A DNA stretch of 35,517 nucleotides from Phycisphaerales bacterium (GTDB lineage Bacteria; Planctomycetota; Phycisphaerae; Phycisphaerales; SM1A02), in the NCBI GenBank assembly GCA_014238965.1, contig JABAAC010000073.1, positions 1 to 35,517 of the forward strand, written 5' to 3'. The translations under genes were made by a program, and so were the position numbers. The notes under the pieces are model-generated. The model had not been told where the DNA came from and ran no database searches. It worked only from the letters and a program-made list of their open reading frames with translations. Below are positions 16,377-23,779 of the stretch, piece by piece (position 1 is the stretch's first letter; each line of letters starts with the position of its first letter).

Positions 16377-17284
16377 GCTTGCGAATCCGCATATCGAGGA
16401 TCAGTGCGAGCACGTAAAGATTCGCCCATGATGGTCAACGCCACCAGCGTCCCAGCGATGAGCATGCACGGTGGCACGAGGAGCCACCATCTGAATCGCA
16501 CTGGATTCAGTTCCGAAAGGCCGTTGGCTGCAAGTGCACCCCAACTTGGCAGTGGCTCGCGGACACCGATCCCCAGAAATGAGAGAAAGGCCTCTGCCAA
16601 CATCGCAGTAGGCACAATGAGCGCCGTATAGGCCAGCACCGGTCCCGCCAGCCAGGGTAAGTAGTAGCGACGAAGTAGCCGCCAACGACCCACCCCCGCA
16701 ACCTGGGCAGCATCAATAAACGGACGAACCTTCAAGCTTAATACTTGCCCACGAACAACACGCGCCAGTGTCAGCCAACCAACCGCCCCGATGGCAATGA
16801 ACAACGCAAACAGATCAAGGGCTAAGCGTGCTGTGCCCGATTCGATGCCCAATCGTTCACGCACCCCATCAAATGCAACCGCTAAAACAACAACCAGCAA
16901 CACCGAAGGTAGCCCGTACAGCACATCGACGATGCGCATCAGTAGTGCATCGACTCGGCCACCGGCAAGCCCCGCAACAATCCCCCATGCCGTACCCAAC
17001 ACCAGAGCAATGCCCGCTGCGCACAGGCCCACGAGTAAGGAAATGCCGCCTCCTAATAAAAGTCGCGAGCATAGATCCCGGCCGAGTCGATCTGTACCCA
17101 GTACTGCCTCAGGAGAGGGAGCCTGCAACGCAAGCGCTGGATGCGTTGCTTCAAATCTGCGGGGCGATGATGCATCCGTACCGATGCGGGCCAACGTCCA
17201 AGGAAGCGATAGCACAGTGGCTAAGGCAATGAAGGCCAGAAAGCCCCCAGCCAGCCAGTGTCCAAAGTGTCCGGATTGGCTCAT
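16373..17284 (-). CDS. Peptide/nickel-type ABC transporter permease (OppC/DppC-like)
   Basis: 303 residues with about six hydrophobic segments, an N-terminal membrane helix and the OppC hallmark H/L-G-T-D-R-L-G-R-D before the first core helix. The cytoplasmic EAA loop reads A-E-A-F-L-S-F-L-G-I-G-V, followed by P-S-W-G-A-L. This is an inner-membrane permease for a peptide-type substrate. The partner permease (OppB-like) and the binding protein are absent from both sides: upstream lies the sigma-factor module, 70 bases away. They must be encoded elsewhere if the system is complete. Confidence 0.92.
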   Translation of the reverse strand: MSQSGHFGHWLAGGFLAFIALATVLSLPWTLARIGTDASSPRRFEATHPALALQAPSPEAVLGTDRLGRDLCSRLLLGGGISLLVGLCAAGIALVLGTAWGIVAGLAGGRVDALLMRIVDVLYGLPSVLLVVVLAVAFDGVRERLGIESGTARLALDLFALFIAIGAVGWLTLARVVRGQVLSLKVRPFIDAAQVAGVGRWRLLRRYYLPWLAGPVLAYTALIVPTAMLAEAFLSFLGIGVREPLPSWGALAANGLSELNPVRFRWWLLVPPCMLIAGTLVALTIMGESLRARTDPRYADSQA

Positions 17285-17354
17285 GGCCGATGCAGGCTAC
17301 CCCGCTTGGCATGGAAAAGATGCCAGGCACCTTGGCCACGTCACGTAGAGGTCA

Positions 17355-17948
17355 CTATTGTCCGGTGAGTGATTCGATGCGATCTTGAACGATTGCGTCC
17401 AGATTGGCCTGATCAACCTCGATCTCAAGATCCAATTGCTCAAGATGCTCATGCAGCCGTTGCGCAAAGAGCACGCGATTATCGAGGTTGGTCATGACCT
17501 GTGCACGCACCATCGCTTCCAGTTGGGCCCGAAGCGAGTCACGCATCACGGCATTCTGTGGGCTGGCATCCATCGCTGCACGACGGGCTTCAACGGCCAG
17601 AGCTGCCACAGTTGCTTCCAGATGCAGCTCTCGGATCTTGTGTTGATACAGCTCGGGGTCATCGCCCCGAAGGTCAGCCAAACCAGACAACATGGGGCCA
17701 AGTCGCCGAAGCACGATTTCAAAGCCCTCTGGGTCGAGCTGGCACATGGACCGAAGTTGCCCCGCAAGCGATGGATCGATTTGATCGGCAACATCCAAAT
17801 AGCGATCAATGAAGGCTGACTTATCGGTATTGGCTGCATCGCTGGCATCAACTTGGACACTGCTACGAACGCCCATAAGGAGCGAGCCAACAACAGCAAC
17901 TGTCATCCACAACCCCAATGGGTGAGCCTGTCGTTTCAATTGGGTCAT
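17355..17948 (-). CDS. Exported or membrane-anchored alpha-helical protein of unknown function
   Basis: 197 residues. A hydrophobic segment at about 12-27 (L-W-M-T-V-A-V-V-G-S-L-L-M-G-V) acts as signal or anchor. The rest is almost wholly helical and charged, with many Leu, Gln and Arg (for example L-H-L-E-A-T-V-A-A-L-A-V-E-A-R-R). Its size and helicity recall periplasmic stress sensors of the CpxP/ZraP kind, but the L-T-x-x-Q motif is not evident. The ATG overlaps the stop of the preceding membrane protein gene (17945-17948), placing it third in the ECF sigma operon. It is therefore a candidate sensor or target of that sigma module. Confidence 0.7.
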   Translation of the reverse strand: MTQLKRQAHPLGLWMTVAVVGSLLMGVRSSVQVDASDAANTDKSAFIDRYLDVADQIDPSLAGQLRSMCQLDPEGFEIVLRRLGPMLSGLADLRGDDPELYQHKIRELHLEATVAALAVEARRAAMDASPQNAVMRDSLRAQLEAMVRAQVMTNLDNRVLFAQRLHEHLEQLDLEIEVDQANLDAIVQDRIESLTGQ

Positions 17949-18499
17949 GAAGCACCTCCAGCAATGTGGGTCACGGTGAGTAATTCAGATTCGACGCGAT
18001 CGAGCGGGCTTGTATCGCCAACCAAACCAAGCATGCCTGATCGGCCAGTGCCAACCGTATGGACGACCGTCTCGAGATCCCCTACTGCGTCGTCCCAACC
18101 TATGTCGCGAACCTGCAACAGGGTCAACATCGCATCATCACGCCAACGAAATGGACCTGATGCGACCAGCATGCCACTAGGCCGATCGCCTGGAGCTAGT
18201 GCAATTGGCAAACCCGAAGGACTGATGGGCTTTGGCCCGGGCATACTCCAGAACACTGCGATAAGTGCCACGGCGAGCATTGCTGCAACAGCCACCCGAG
18301 ACAGCACAACAGACAATCGCAAGCGATGGGCCTCACGGGCCCGACCCGATGCCAATAAGGGCATACTGGCAGCAATGACACGCTCGACGAGGCCCTCGGG
18401 GACCGGCGTTGGTGGCGTGCTATCCAAATGCCCTGTAACTCGACGATCAGCGTCGGTCATTCGGGAATCGCTCTGTGCGTTGTGATCAGATTTGTGCAT
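17945..18499 (-). CDS. Single-pass membrane protein, putative anti-sigma factor
   Basis: 184 residues with one membrane helix at about 65-86 (S-R-V-A-V-A-A-M-L-A-V-A-L-I-A-V-F-W). A roughly 60-residue polar N-terminal region faces the cytoplasm and an approximately 95-residue domain lies outside. It follows the ECF sigma factor by 32 bases, the usual place and topology for an anti-sigma factor. It lacks the H-x3-C-x2-C zinc motif of the common ZAS-type anti-sigma domain, so the function is inferred from position. The N-terminal segment D-S-T-P-P-T-P-V-P-E-G-L-V-E-R-V resembles the short linkers common in planctomycete anti-sigma-like proteins. The start may instead be the Met at residue 14. 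Confidence 0.65.
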   Translation of the reverse strand: MHKSDHNAQSDSRMTDADRRVTGHLDSTPPTPVPEGLVERVIAASMPLLASGRAREAHRLRLSVVLSRVAVAAMLAVALIAVFWSMPGPKPISPSGLPIALAPGDRPSGMLVASGPFRWRDDAMLTLLQVRDIGWDDAVGDLETVVHTVGTGRSGMLGLVGDTSPLDRVESELLTVTHIAGGAS

Positions 18500-18531
18500 G
18501 CGTCAGTACTCCAACGTCAAGGAATAGTCGA

Positions 18532-19116
18532 TTATTGCTCGTCTTGTGGCCCCAAAGCGGATTCTCCCAATTCATCACCCAATTCCTCTCGAAGTCGCCG
18601 CACAGCCCTGAAATGGCGTGCCAGCAGTGTGCCCACAGGTGCATCAAGTAACTCGGCAATCTCTTTGAAACCCAATCCTGCAACATGCCGCAGGTGCAAG
18701 ATCTCCTGATCTTGCTCAGAGAGGTCCCTTACGGCATCCCAGAGCGACGCGGCGGTATCTGGGTCAACCTTGCTGTAAGCAGCACGATCTTCACGCCCTG
18801 AGCGCTGGGCTTGGGGAAACCCAACATCGCCAACTGGCCGCGCCTGCCGCCCACGCCTGCGCATTTCATCTCGCAACTTGTTCATGGCGATTCGGAAGAC
18901 CCAGGCCTCAAATCGTCCCTGCTCGACGTAATCGTTGATCCGAGCTGCGATCGTGCAAAACACCACTTGCGTGATCTCTTGGGCCAATTCGTCATCGCGA
19001 GTGTTGGCAGCGATTAAACCATGAACCCGAGGGCCCAACTTGGCCACGATGGTGGCCCACGCCTGGTCGTCACCCGCGGCGGCCTGCTCCAGCAAATTGG
19101 AATACTCGTTGGACAA
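18532..19116 (-). CDS. ECF-type RNA polymerase sigma factor
   Basis: 194 residues with sigma region 2 at about 20-90 (D-E-L-A-Q-E-I-T-Q-V-V-F, F-E-A-W-V-F-R-I-A-M-N-K-L-R-D) and region 4 at about 128-185. Region 4 shows L-S-E-Q-D-Q-E-I-L-H-L-R-H and the helix-turn-helix G-F-K-E-I-A-E-L-L-D-A-P-V-G-T-L-L-A-R-H-F-R-A. It has no region 3, which fits the extracytoplasmic-function group. These proteins redirect RNA polymerase after a membrane signal. It heads an operon with a membrane protein and an exported helical protein. Its start faces the cation exchanger across a 74-base intergenic stretch, where self-regulated promoters would be expected. Confidence 0.93.
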   Translation of the reverse strand: MSNEYSNLLEQAAAGDDQAWATIVAKLGPRVHGLIAANTRDDELAQEITQVVFCTIAARINDYVEQGRFEAWVFRIAMNKLRDEMRRRGRQARPVGDVGFPQAQRSGREDRAAYSKVDPDTAASLWDAVRDLSEQDQEILHLRHVAGLGFKEIAELLDAPVGTLLARHFRAVRRLREELGDELGESALGPQDEQ

Positions 19117-19190
19117 GGTTCCGTCGCCGATGAATGAATGGGCCTAGATCTCAATTCGAGCATCGCTGGAGGTCTACACTGCCGACATCC

Positions 19191-20219
19191 ATGCTCAACC
19201 TGCTGCAGGATACGGTCGCGACCCATGTTCCCGTCGGCATCCCCCTTGCAATCGCCCTCTTGTTGGGTGGCTTGGTGGCGCTGCTGGCCGGCGGACACGC
19301 GCTGGTTGAGGGTGCTGCTGCCTTAGCTCGGCGGCTGGGAGTCAGTCCGCTGATGATCGGCCTAACGATCGTGGCCTTTGGCACGAGCGCTCCAGAATTG
19401 GCTTTGAATGTCATCGCCGTGGCAGGCTCCCCTGAGGGTGCGGCACTGGCCTGGGGCAACGTCGTGGGGTCGAACATGGCCAACATCGCTCTGGTGCTGG
19501 GCCTTGCCTGCCTGCTGAAGCCACTGCGTGTGAAAGGCAAAGCACTCCGACGAGACATACCGTTGCTGCAAGTGGTCACGATCGGCTTCATCGTGCTCCT
19601 CTTGGTGACACCCCACGTCTCAGGCCACCAGGGGCTCTCTCGCATCGATGGTGGACTTTTGCTTGCAGGCTTCATCGCTGTGACTGTTGTGTGGTACGTC
19701 TCCGGTCGACGCGCAAAGGATGGGCCACTCGTCCACGAGATAACTGACCACCTCCCCGAAGCTCAGCAATCACTCTTGGTTTCAATCAGCTTGGTGGTTG
19801 GAGGACTTGTCTTTCTGCTTTGCGGCGCGTGGGCGGGCAAAACGGGGGCGGTCGATCTGGCAACGCACTTGGGCGTGCCTGAAGTCATCATCGGACTGAC
19901 CATTGTGGCGGTGGGGACCAGCCTTCCAGAGGTTGCTACGGCCATCATTGCCACCCGTCGAGATGAAACGGATCTTGCCGTAGGCACTGTCATTGGATCA
20001 AATTTGTTCAATCTCGTGCTTGTGATGGGCGCCAGCGCCCTGATACGTCCAATTCCCCTCCCCCCCGGAGGCATATTCTCCTTGGGGGCGATGTTCGCAT
20101 TCACGCTCTCGCTGTTGGTGGTCTATACACCCCGTAGGCGACTTGGCCGAGCTTGGGGCATGACCATGCTCATAGCTTGGGTTGGCGTGATCAGCTGGCT
20201 TGCGTTCGGCACCATCTAA
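19191..20219 (+). CDS. Calcium/sodium antiporter of the CaCA (YrbG-like) family
   Basis: 342 residues from the ATG at 19191, with about ten hydrophobic helices arranged as two inverted halves. Each half carries the alpha-repeat ion-binding motif: G-T-S-A-P-E (64-69) with G-S-N-M-A-N-I, and G-T-S-L-P-E (242-247) with G-S-N-L-F-N-L. This is the typical YrbG/MaX1 pattern for Na+/Ca2+ or K+-dependent exchange at the inner membrane, and the conserved Glu and Asn residues are intact. The frame continues upstream to 19134 but would begin in the sigma-factor leader. It diverges from the sigma gene and converges on dnaB. Confidence 0.93.
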   Translation: MLNLLQDTVATHVPVGIPLAIALLLGGLVALLAGGHALVEGAAALARRLGVSPLMIGLTIVAFGTSAPELALNVIAVAGSPEGAALAWGNVVGSNMANIALVLGLACLLKPLRVKGKALRRDIPLLQVVTIGFIVLLLVTPHVSGHQGLSRIDGGLLLAGFIAVTVVWYVSGRRAKDGPLVHEITDHLPEAQQSLLVSISLVVGGLVFLLCGAWAGKTGAVDLATHLGVPEVIIGLTIVAVGTSLPEVATAIIATRRDETDLAVGTVIGSNLFNLVLVMGASALIRPIPLPPGGIFSLGAMFAFTLSLLVVYTPRRRLGRAWGMTMLIAWVGVISWLAFGTI

Positions 20220-20264
20220 TCAAAGCGGATCGAGCGTCTGGACCACACACAAACATGGGCCGCC

Positions 20265-21818
20265 TTAGGCGGGCAAGTCATCCCATCCACCATCACCCAC
20301 TGGAGCTGGTGGAGGCCCTGGGTCCATGTGTGCCGGACCAGGGTCTGACCAAGACGGCGATGGGGTTCCCATGCCCGGCCCTGATCCCAGCTCAACAAAG
20401 TTCTGGAATCGAGTGCTCGAGGATTCCCACGACAAACGAATACGCCCAGTTGGACCATTACGTTGCTTGGCGATGATGATGTCCGCCACATTCAGCATGT
20501 CGGGGTGTTCTTCCTTCCACTCGTCATCTGTGTGGTAATACGCCTCGCGATGCAGCAACAATACGACGTCGGCGTCCTGCTCGATTGCACCGGACTCGCG
20601 TAGATCACTCAACCGCGGCTCGTGGTTTTCTCGCTGCGTCGCGGCACGGTTGAGCTGACTCAAACACACCACTGGCACATGCAACTCACGAGCAAGTGCC
20701 TTCACACCGCGGCTGATCTCACTGACCTCTTGTTGTCGTGACTCCGTACGGCCGCCGGTGTGCATCAACTGCAGGTAATCGATCATGATGGCCTTGATGC
20801 CATGCTGTTGGTGCATACGACGCGCCTTGGCGCGAAGTTGCAACAACGTCAGGGACGGCGCATCGTCGATATACAGCGGCGCAGCTTCGAGTTCACCACA
20901 TGCTGCAAACAGCGCGGTGTACTCTTCTTTGCGAAGTGCTCTTGATCGCATACGCTCGCCGCTGATCCCAGCACGTGCACACAGCAGACGTTGCACGAGT
21001 TGTTGGGCGCCCATCTCCAAACTGAACACCCCGACAGCCTGATTGGATGTCGCCATGTTCTCGGCAATGTTGAGTGCAAGAGCCGTATTGCCCATCGAAG
21101 GCCGGGCTGCAAGAACCAACATCTCGCCAGGCTGCATGCCACCGAGAATGGTGTCGAGGTCGCCAAAGCCTGTGGAAACACCTGAGAGCGCCTGGCCATC
21201 GGTATTTTCTAGCCGCTCCACTGTTTCGCGAATGAGCGTTTTAAGATCCGCCGTTCGCCGAGTATCAGCCTGCTGTGCAATTTCAAATATTCGGCGTTCA
21301 GCTTCATCGAGCAATTTGCCCGCTTCATCTGGCCGCTCGTGTGCATCACGAAGAATGTCGCGCGCTGCCGCGATGAGTTGCCGCAACATCGACTTCTCAC
21401 GCACAATTTTTGCGTAGTGCGTGGCGTGTGCCGCTGTGGGCGTGCCCTCAACCAACCGCATGAGGTAGTCGGTACCGCCAACTTCCTCAAGCGTGCCGCG
21501 ATCGGACAGCACCTGTTGCAACTGCACCAGGTCAACGCCTTGCCGCTCATCGTAGAGTGCGACCATGGTCTCATACAGTTCGCCATGGCCAGGCCGAGAG
21601 AAGTCTTTACGCCCACTGAGCATCTGTACGACTTCACCGCATGCATGCGGCTCGAGCAGGATCGCGCCTAGTACGCTCATCTCTGCTTCGATTGATATGG
21701 GAGGCGGCATTTCCGACAGCATGGTCGCAACTGCGCGGCCTCGACGCTGCTCTCCCGAGGAGCCCTGCTTGGAAGGCCGCTCCCGGTTGGGGCTCTGCCC
21801 TTGATTTAAACCCGTCAT
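20265..21818 (-). CDS. dnaB: Replicative DNA helicase, DnaB family, with altered Walker A
   Basis: 517 residues from ATG 21818, which has GGAAGAG just upstream; a GTG at 21854 would add 12 residues. The N-terminal DnaB domain (I-E-A-E-M-S-V-L-G-A-I-L-L) and RecA-like domain are complete: Walker B I-M-I-D-Y-L-Q-L-M, motif H3 L-S-Q-L-N-R and H4 L-R-E-S-G-A-I-E-Q-D-A-D-V-V-L-L-L-H-R. The P-loop reads A-R-P-S-M-G-N-T-A-L-A-L-N, with Asn (codon complement of 21087-21089) where DnaB normally has the ATP-binding Lys. The last 35 residues are a Pro/Gly-rich tail. The protein unwinds DNA at the fork as a ring hexamer. It is co-oriented with the HU gene, about 45 bases away. Confidence 0.93.
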   Translation of the reverse strand: MTGLNQGQSPNRERPSKQGSSGEQRRGRAVATMLSEMPPPISIEAEMSVLGAILLEPHACGEVVQMLSGRKDFSRPGHGELYETMVALYDERQGVDLVQLQQVLSDRGTLEEVGGTDYLMRLVEGTPTAAHATHYAKIVREKSMLRQLIAAARDILRDAHERPDEAGKLLDEAERRIFEIAQQADTRRTADLKTLIRETVERLENTDGQALSGVSTGFGDLDTILGGMQPGEMLVLAARPSMGNTALALNIAENMATSNQAVGVFSLEMGAQQLVQRLLCARAGISGERMRSRALRKEEYTALFAACGELEAAPLYIDDAPSLTLLQLRAKARRMHQQHGIKAIMIDYLQLMHTGGRTESRQQEVSEISRGVKALARELHVPVVCLSQLNRAATQRENHEPRLSDLRESGAIEQDADVVLLLHREAYYHTDDEWKEEHPDMLNVADIIIAKQRNGPTGRIRLSWESSSTRFQNFVELGSGPGMGTPSPSWSDPGPAHMDPGPPPAPVGDGGWDDLPA

Positions 21819-21863
21819 CTGCTCTTCCGCCGCCAAACTACGCTTGGCGGCCACAGGGGATGA

Positions 21864-22202
21864 TTAGCCGTGGGGCATCTCGTCCGTGCCCATGAAGGAC
21901 GCTTCCAACTCTATCTCATCGGTATCAACTGCTCTTCGCATCAACCGACCTACTTTGAATTTGACCGTCTTGCGTGCTGGTACCGGAACACGTTCAAGTG
22001 TTCTTGGGTTCTGCGCCATTCTTGCAGCTCGCTCGCGAATCTCGAACACGCCAAAGTCTCGGAATTCCAGCCTGTTGCCGTCGCCGAGTTCATTGATGAC
22101 ATTGTCTAGAAACGATTGAATGACATCTCGCACTTCCGATCGCTTTAGATCGGTCTGATTTGCAATGCGGTCAACGAGATCCTTTTTCGTGATGGTCCCC
22201 AT
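21864..22202 (-). CDS. HU/IHF-family DNA-binding protein
   Basis: 112 residues from the ATG at 22202, preceded by GGAG. The first 92 residues are a typical HU/IHF subunit: T-K-K-D-L-V-D-R-I-A, F-L-D-N-V-I-N-E-L, then F-R-D-F-G-V-F and the DNA-clasping arm R-A-A-R-M-A-Q-N-P-R-T with the intercalating Pro. This is followed by P-A-R-K-T-V-K-F-K-V-G. About 18 acidic residues extend beyond the usual end (D-T-D-E-I-E-L-E-A). The family bends DNA in replication, recombination and nucleoid packing. Its place immediately before dnaB fits a replication-linked transcript. Confidence 0.92.
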   Translation of the reverse strand: MGTITKKDLVDRIANQTDLKRSEVRDVIQSFLDNVINELGDGNRLEFRDFGVFEIRERAARMAQNPRTLERVPVPARKTVKFKVGRLMRRAVDTDEIELEASFMGTDEMPHG

Positions 22203-22242
22203 CGGTACTCCAGCTCCCACTGTCGAATTCCTAGAGCTCAGC

Positions 22243-22262
22243 AGAACGACGTGCGCCGTTCT
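22243..22262. promoter_or_regulatory. Inverted repeat between the HU and trkA genes
   Basis: AGAACG (22243-22248) and CGTTCT (22257-22262) form a perfect six-base inverted repeat, about 40 bases upstream of the HU start in the 230-base divergent region. It could be an operator or chance. This region (22203-22432) holds no gene that I can support. Confidence 0.25.
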
Positions 22263-22366
22263 CGGCTCCTTTGCTCCCGAGTCCAGTATGAGCCGCCAAG
22301 TGGGTCTGCGTCAAGGATGACTGCCCCTAATCCACCAGAGGATTCCGCCTTCTGGGAAAATAGTGC

Positions 22367-22394
22367 ACCTGAGCAGGTAGACTGGCCATATAAG
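22367..22394 (+). promoter_or_regulatory. Possible trkA promoter with overlapping palindrome
   Basis: ACCTG-AG-CAGGT (22367-22378) is a short palindrome, and TATAAG at 22389-22394 could be a -10 box about 40 bases before the trkA ATG. The palindrome would lie across the -35/spacer, the position of a repressor site. No good -35 box is visible, so this is tentative. Confidence 0.25.
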
Positions 22395-22432
22395 GCAGCC
22401 TCCATCCCCTAGCTGTCCACGAAGCATCCAAC

Positions 22433-23779
22433 ATGGACGTCATTATTTGCGGCGGAGGAGATATCGGTGGTTCTGCAGCAGAAGTGCTTGCAGCCGCTGG
22501 TGATGCAGTCACGATCATCGAGTCGGATGATCATCGAGCTTCGGATCTCGCTGACAACCTAGACGTTGCGATCGTTCATGGCTCTGGCAGCACAGCTGAC
22601 ACCTTGCGGGCAGCTGGGGTTGCGCACGCTGACGCAGTCATCGCCACCACAGCAACGGATGAAGTGAATCTTGTCATCTCAGCAGTGGCCCATGCACTTG
22701 GTGCTGCCAGCACGATGGCACGCGTGGACCACAGCGGATTGTTGCGAGATGCCTCTCTTGATTACGCTGGGATCTTTGGCGGCGGTCGACTCTTTTCTCC
22801 GGACCGTGCCTTGGCACGAAGCATGGCGGCTCGAATCCGGCACCCCGAGGCAAGTGCGATTGAGCACTTTGGTGGCGGCATTGAGATGCAGCAGTTTGAG
22901 GTTGCCCAAGGCGCCTCCGCATGTGGAAAGAAACTGATGGATATCAGCATGCCACCAGGTACCCGGCTGGCAGCCTTGACGCGTGAAGATCGAACACGAT
23001 TGCCCACTGGCGACACCCGGGTGCTCGCGGGTGATCTTGTCTTGCTCGCTGCTGAACAAGATGCCATGCAGAATGCGTGCGATCTGCTTGGTACTGGATC
23101 ATTTGGTCGACGAAGAATCGCGATCCACGGCAGTGGCCCGGCAGCGATTTGGCTCTGTCGAATGCTTGGCCCAGCAGCATTTGACGTTCGACTTTTTGAG
23201 CCCTGTCGCGAACGTGCGGAATACATTGCCGAACAACTCGAACACGTCACTGTGCTCTGCAGCGATCCCGCTCGGCCAGAGGTGTTTGACGAAGAGCATC
23301 TGGAACAAATCGATGCCTTCGTTTCAACTGGTACCGATGAACAAAATCTATTGGCGTGCGGCCACGCTGCCCGTATGGGGGTACCGCAAGTCATGCCTGT
23401 GCTGCGTCGGGGCGAGTTTGCCCCGCTTCTTGAGCGATTGGGCATTGGGGAGTCGTTCAGCCCCCGAGTGGCAGCAGTTCGAGAAATCACACGATTTCTT
23501 CGATCCACCTCCTTTGAACGCATGGGGGAATTTGTCGGAGGATCGCTGCTCCTTGCGCGATGCCCACTGGGTAAAAACTCCCCTCTGGCCAAGGGCATGC
23601 TCAAAGATGTCCACATTCAACCGCCAGTCGTCATTGCAGCGGCTGAACGACATGACGGCACCGCATTCGTGCCCGGGCCTGACACTCAATTGGAAGCAGG
23701 CCGCCGGGTCATGGCTATTGCGGACCCCGATGATGAAGCGCACTTGCGGACACTGCTTGATGCAGGAGGCAGCACGTGA
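22433..23779 (+). CDS. trkA: Trk potassium uptake regulatory NAD-binding protein TrkA
   Basis: 448 residues arranged as two RCK_N/RCK_C repeats, as expected of full-length TrkA. The first nucleotide fold starts at residue 1 (M-D-V-I-I-C-G-G-G-D-I-G-G) with the acidic residue of V-T-I-I-E-S. The second begins near 224 (I-A-I-H-G-S-G-P-A-A) and lacks the classic third glycine, so it may bind nucleotide poorly or not at all. TrkA gates the TrkH channel at the cytoplasmic face in response to NAD(H) or ATP. Its stop overlaps the trkH start, so the two are coupled. Confidence 0.93.
   Translation: MDVIICGGGDIGGSAAEVLAAAGDAVTIIESDDHRASDLADNLDVAIVHGSGSTADTLRAAGVAHADAVIATTATDEVNLVISAVAHALGAASTMARVDHSGLLRDASLDYAGIFGGGRLFSPDRALARSMAARIRHPEASAIEHFGGGIEMQQFEVAQGASACGKKLMDISMPPGTRLAALTREDRTRLPTGDTRVLAGDLVLLAAEQDAMQNACDLLGTGSFGRRRIAIHGSGPAAIWLCRMLGPAAFDVRLFEPCRERAEYIAEQLEHVTVLCSDPARPEVFDEEHLEQIDAFVSTGTDEQNLLACGHAARMGVPQVMPVLRRGEFAPLLERLGIGESFSPRVAAVREITRFLRSTSFERMGEFVGGSLLLARCPLGKNSPLAKGMLKDVHIQPPVVIAAAERHDGTAFVPGPDTQLEAGRRVMAIADPDDEAHLRTLLDAGGST

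Noticed and set aside
17307-17325. TGGCAT/ATGCCA inverted repeat between the sigma operon and the ABC permease, considered as a terminator
   Set aside because: It has only six pairs and no T-run on the transcribed (minus) strand, so it is too weak to list as a terminator.
20258-20274. Small CCGCC-TTA-GGCGG hairpin over the dnaB stop codon, considered as a shared terminator for the convergent exchanger and dnaB genes
   Set aside because: The stem is five pairs with a three-base loop that contains the stop codon, and no T-run follows on either strand.
22203-22432. Possible tRNA or small RNA in the longest intergenic stretch
   Set aside because: I could not form a cloverleaf or find the T-loop consensus, and there is no intrinsic terminator, so only tentative promoter elements are listed.
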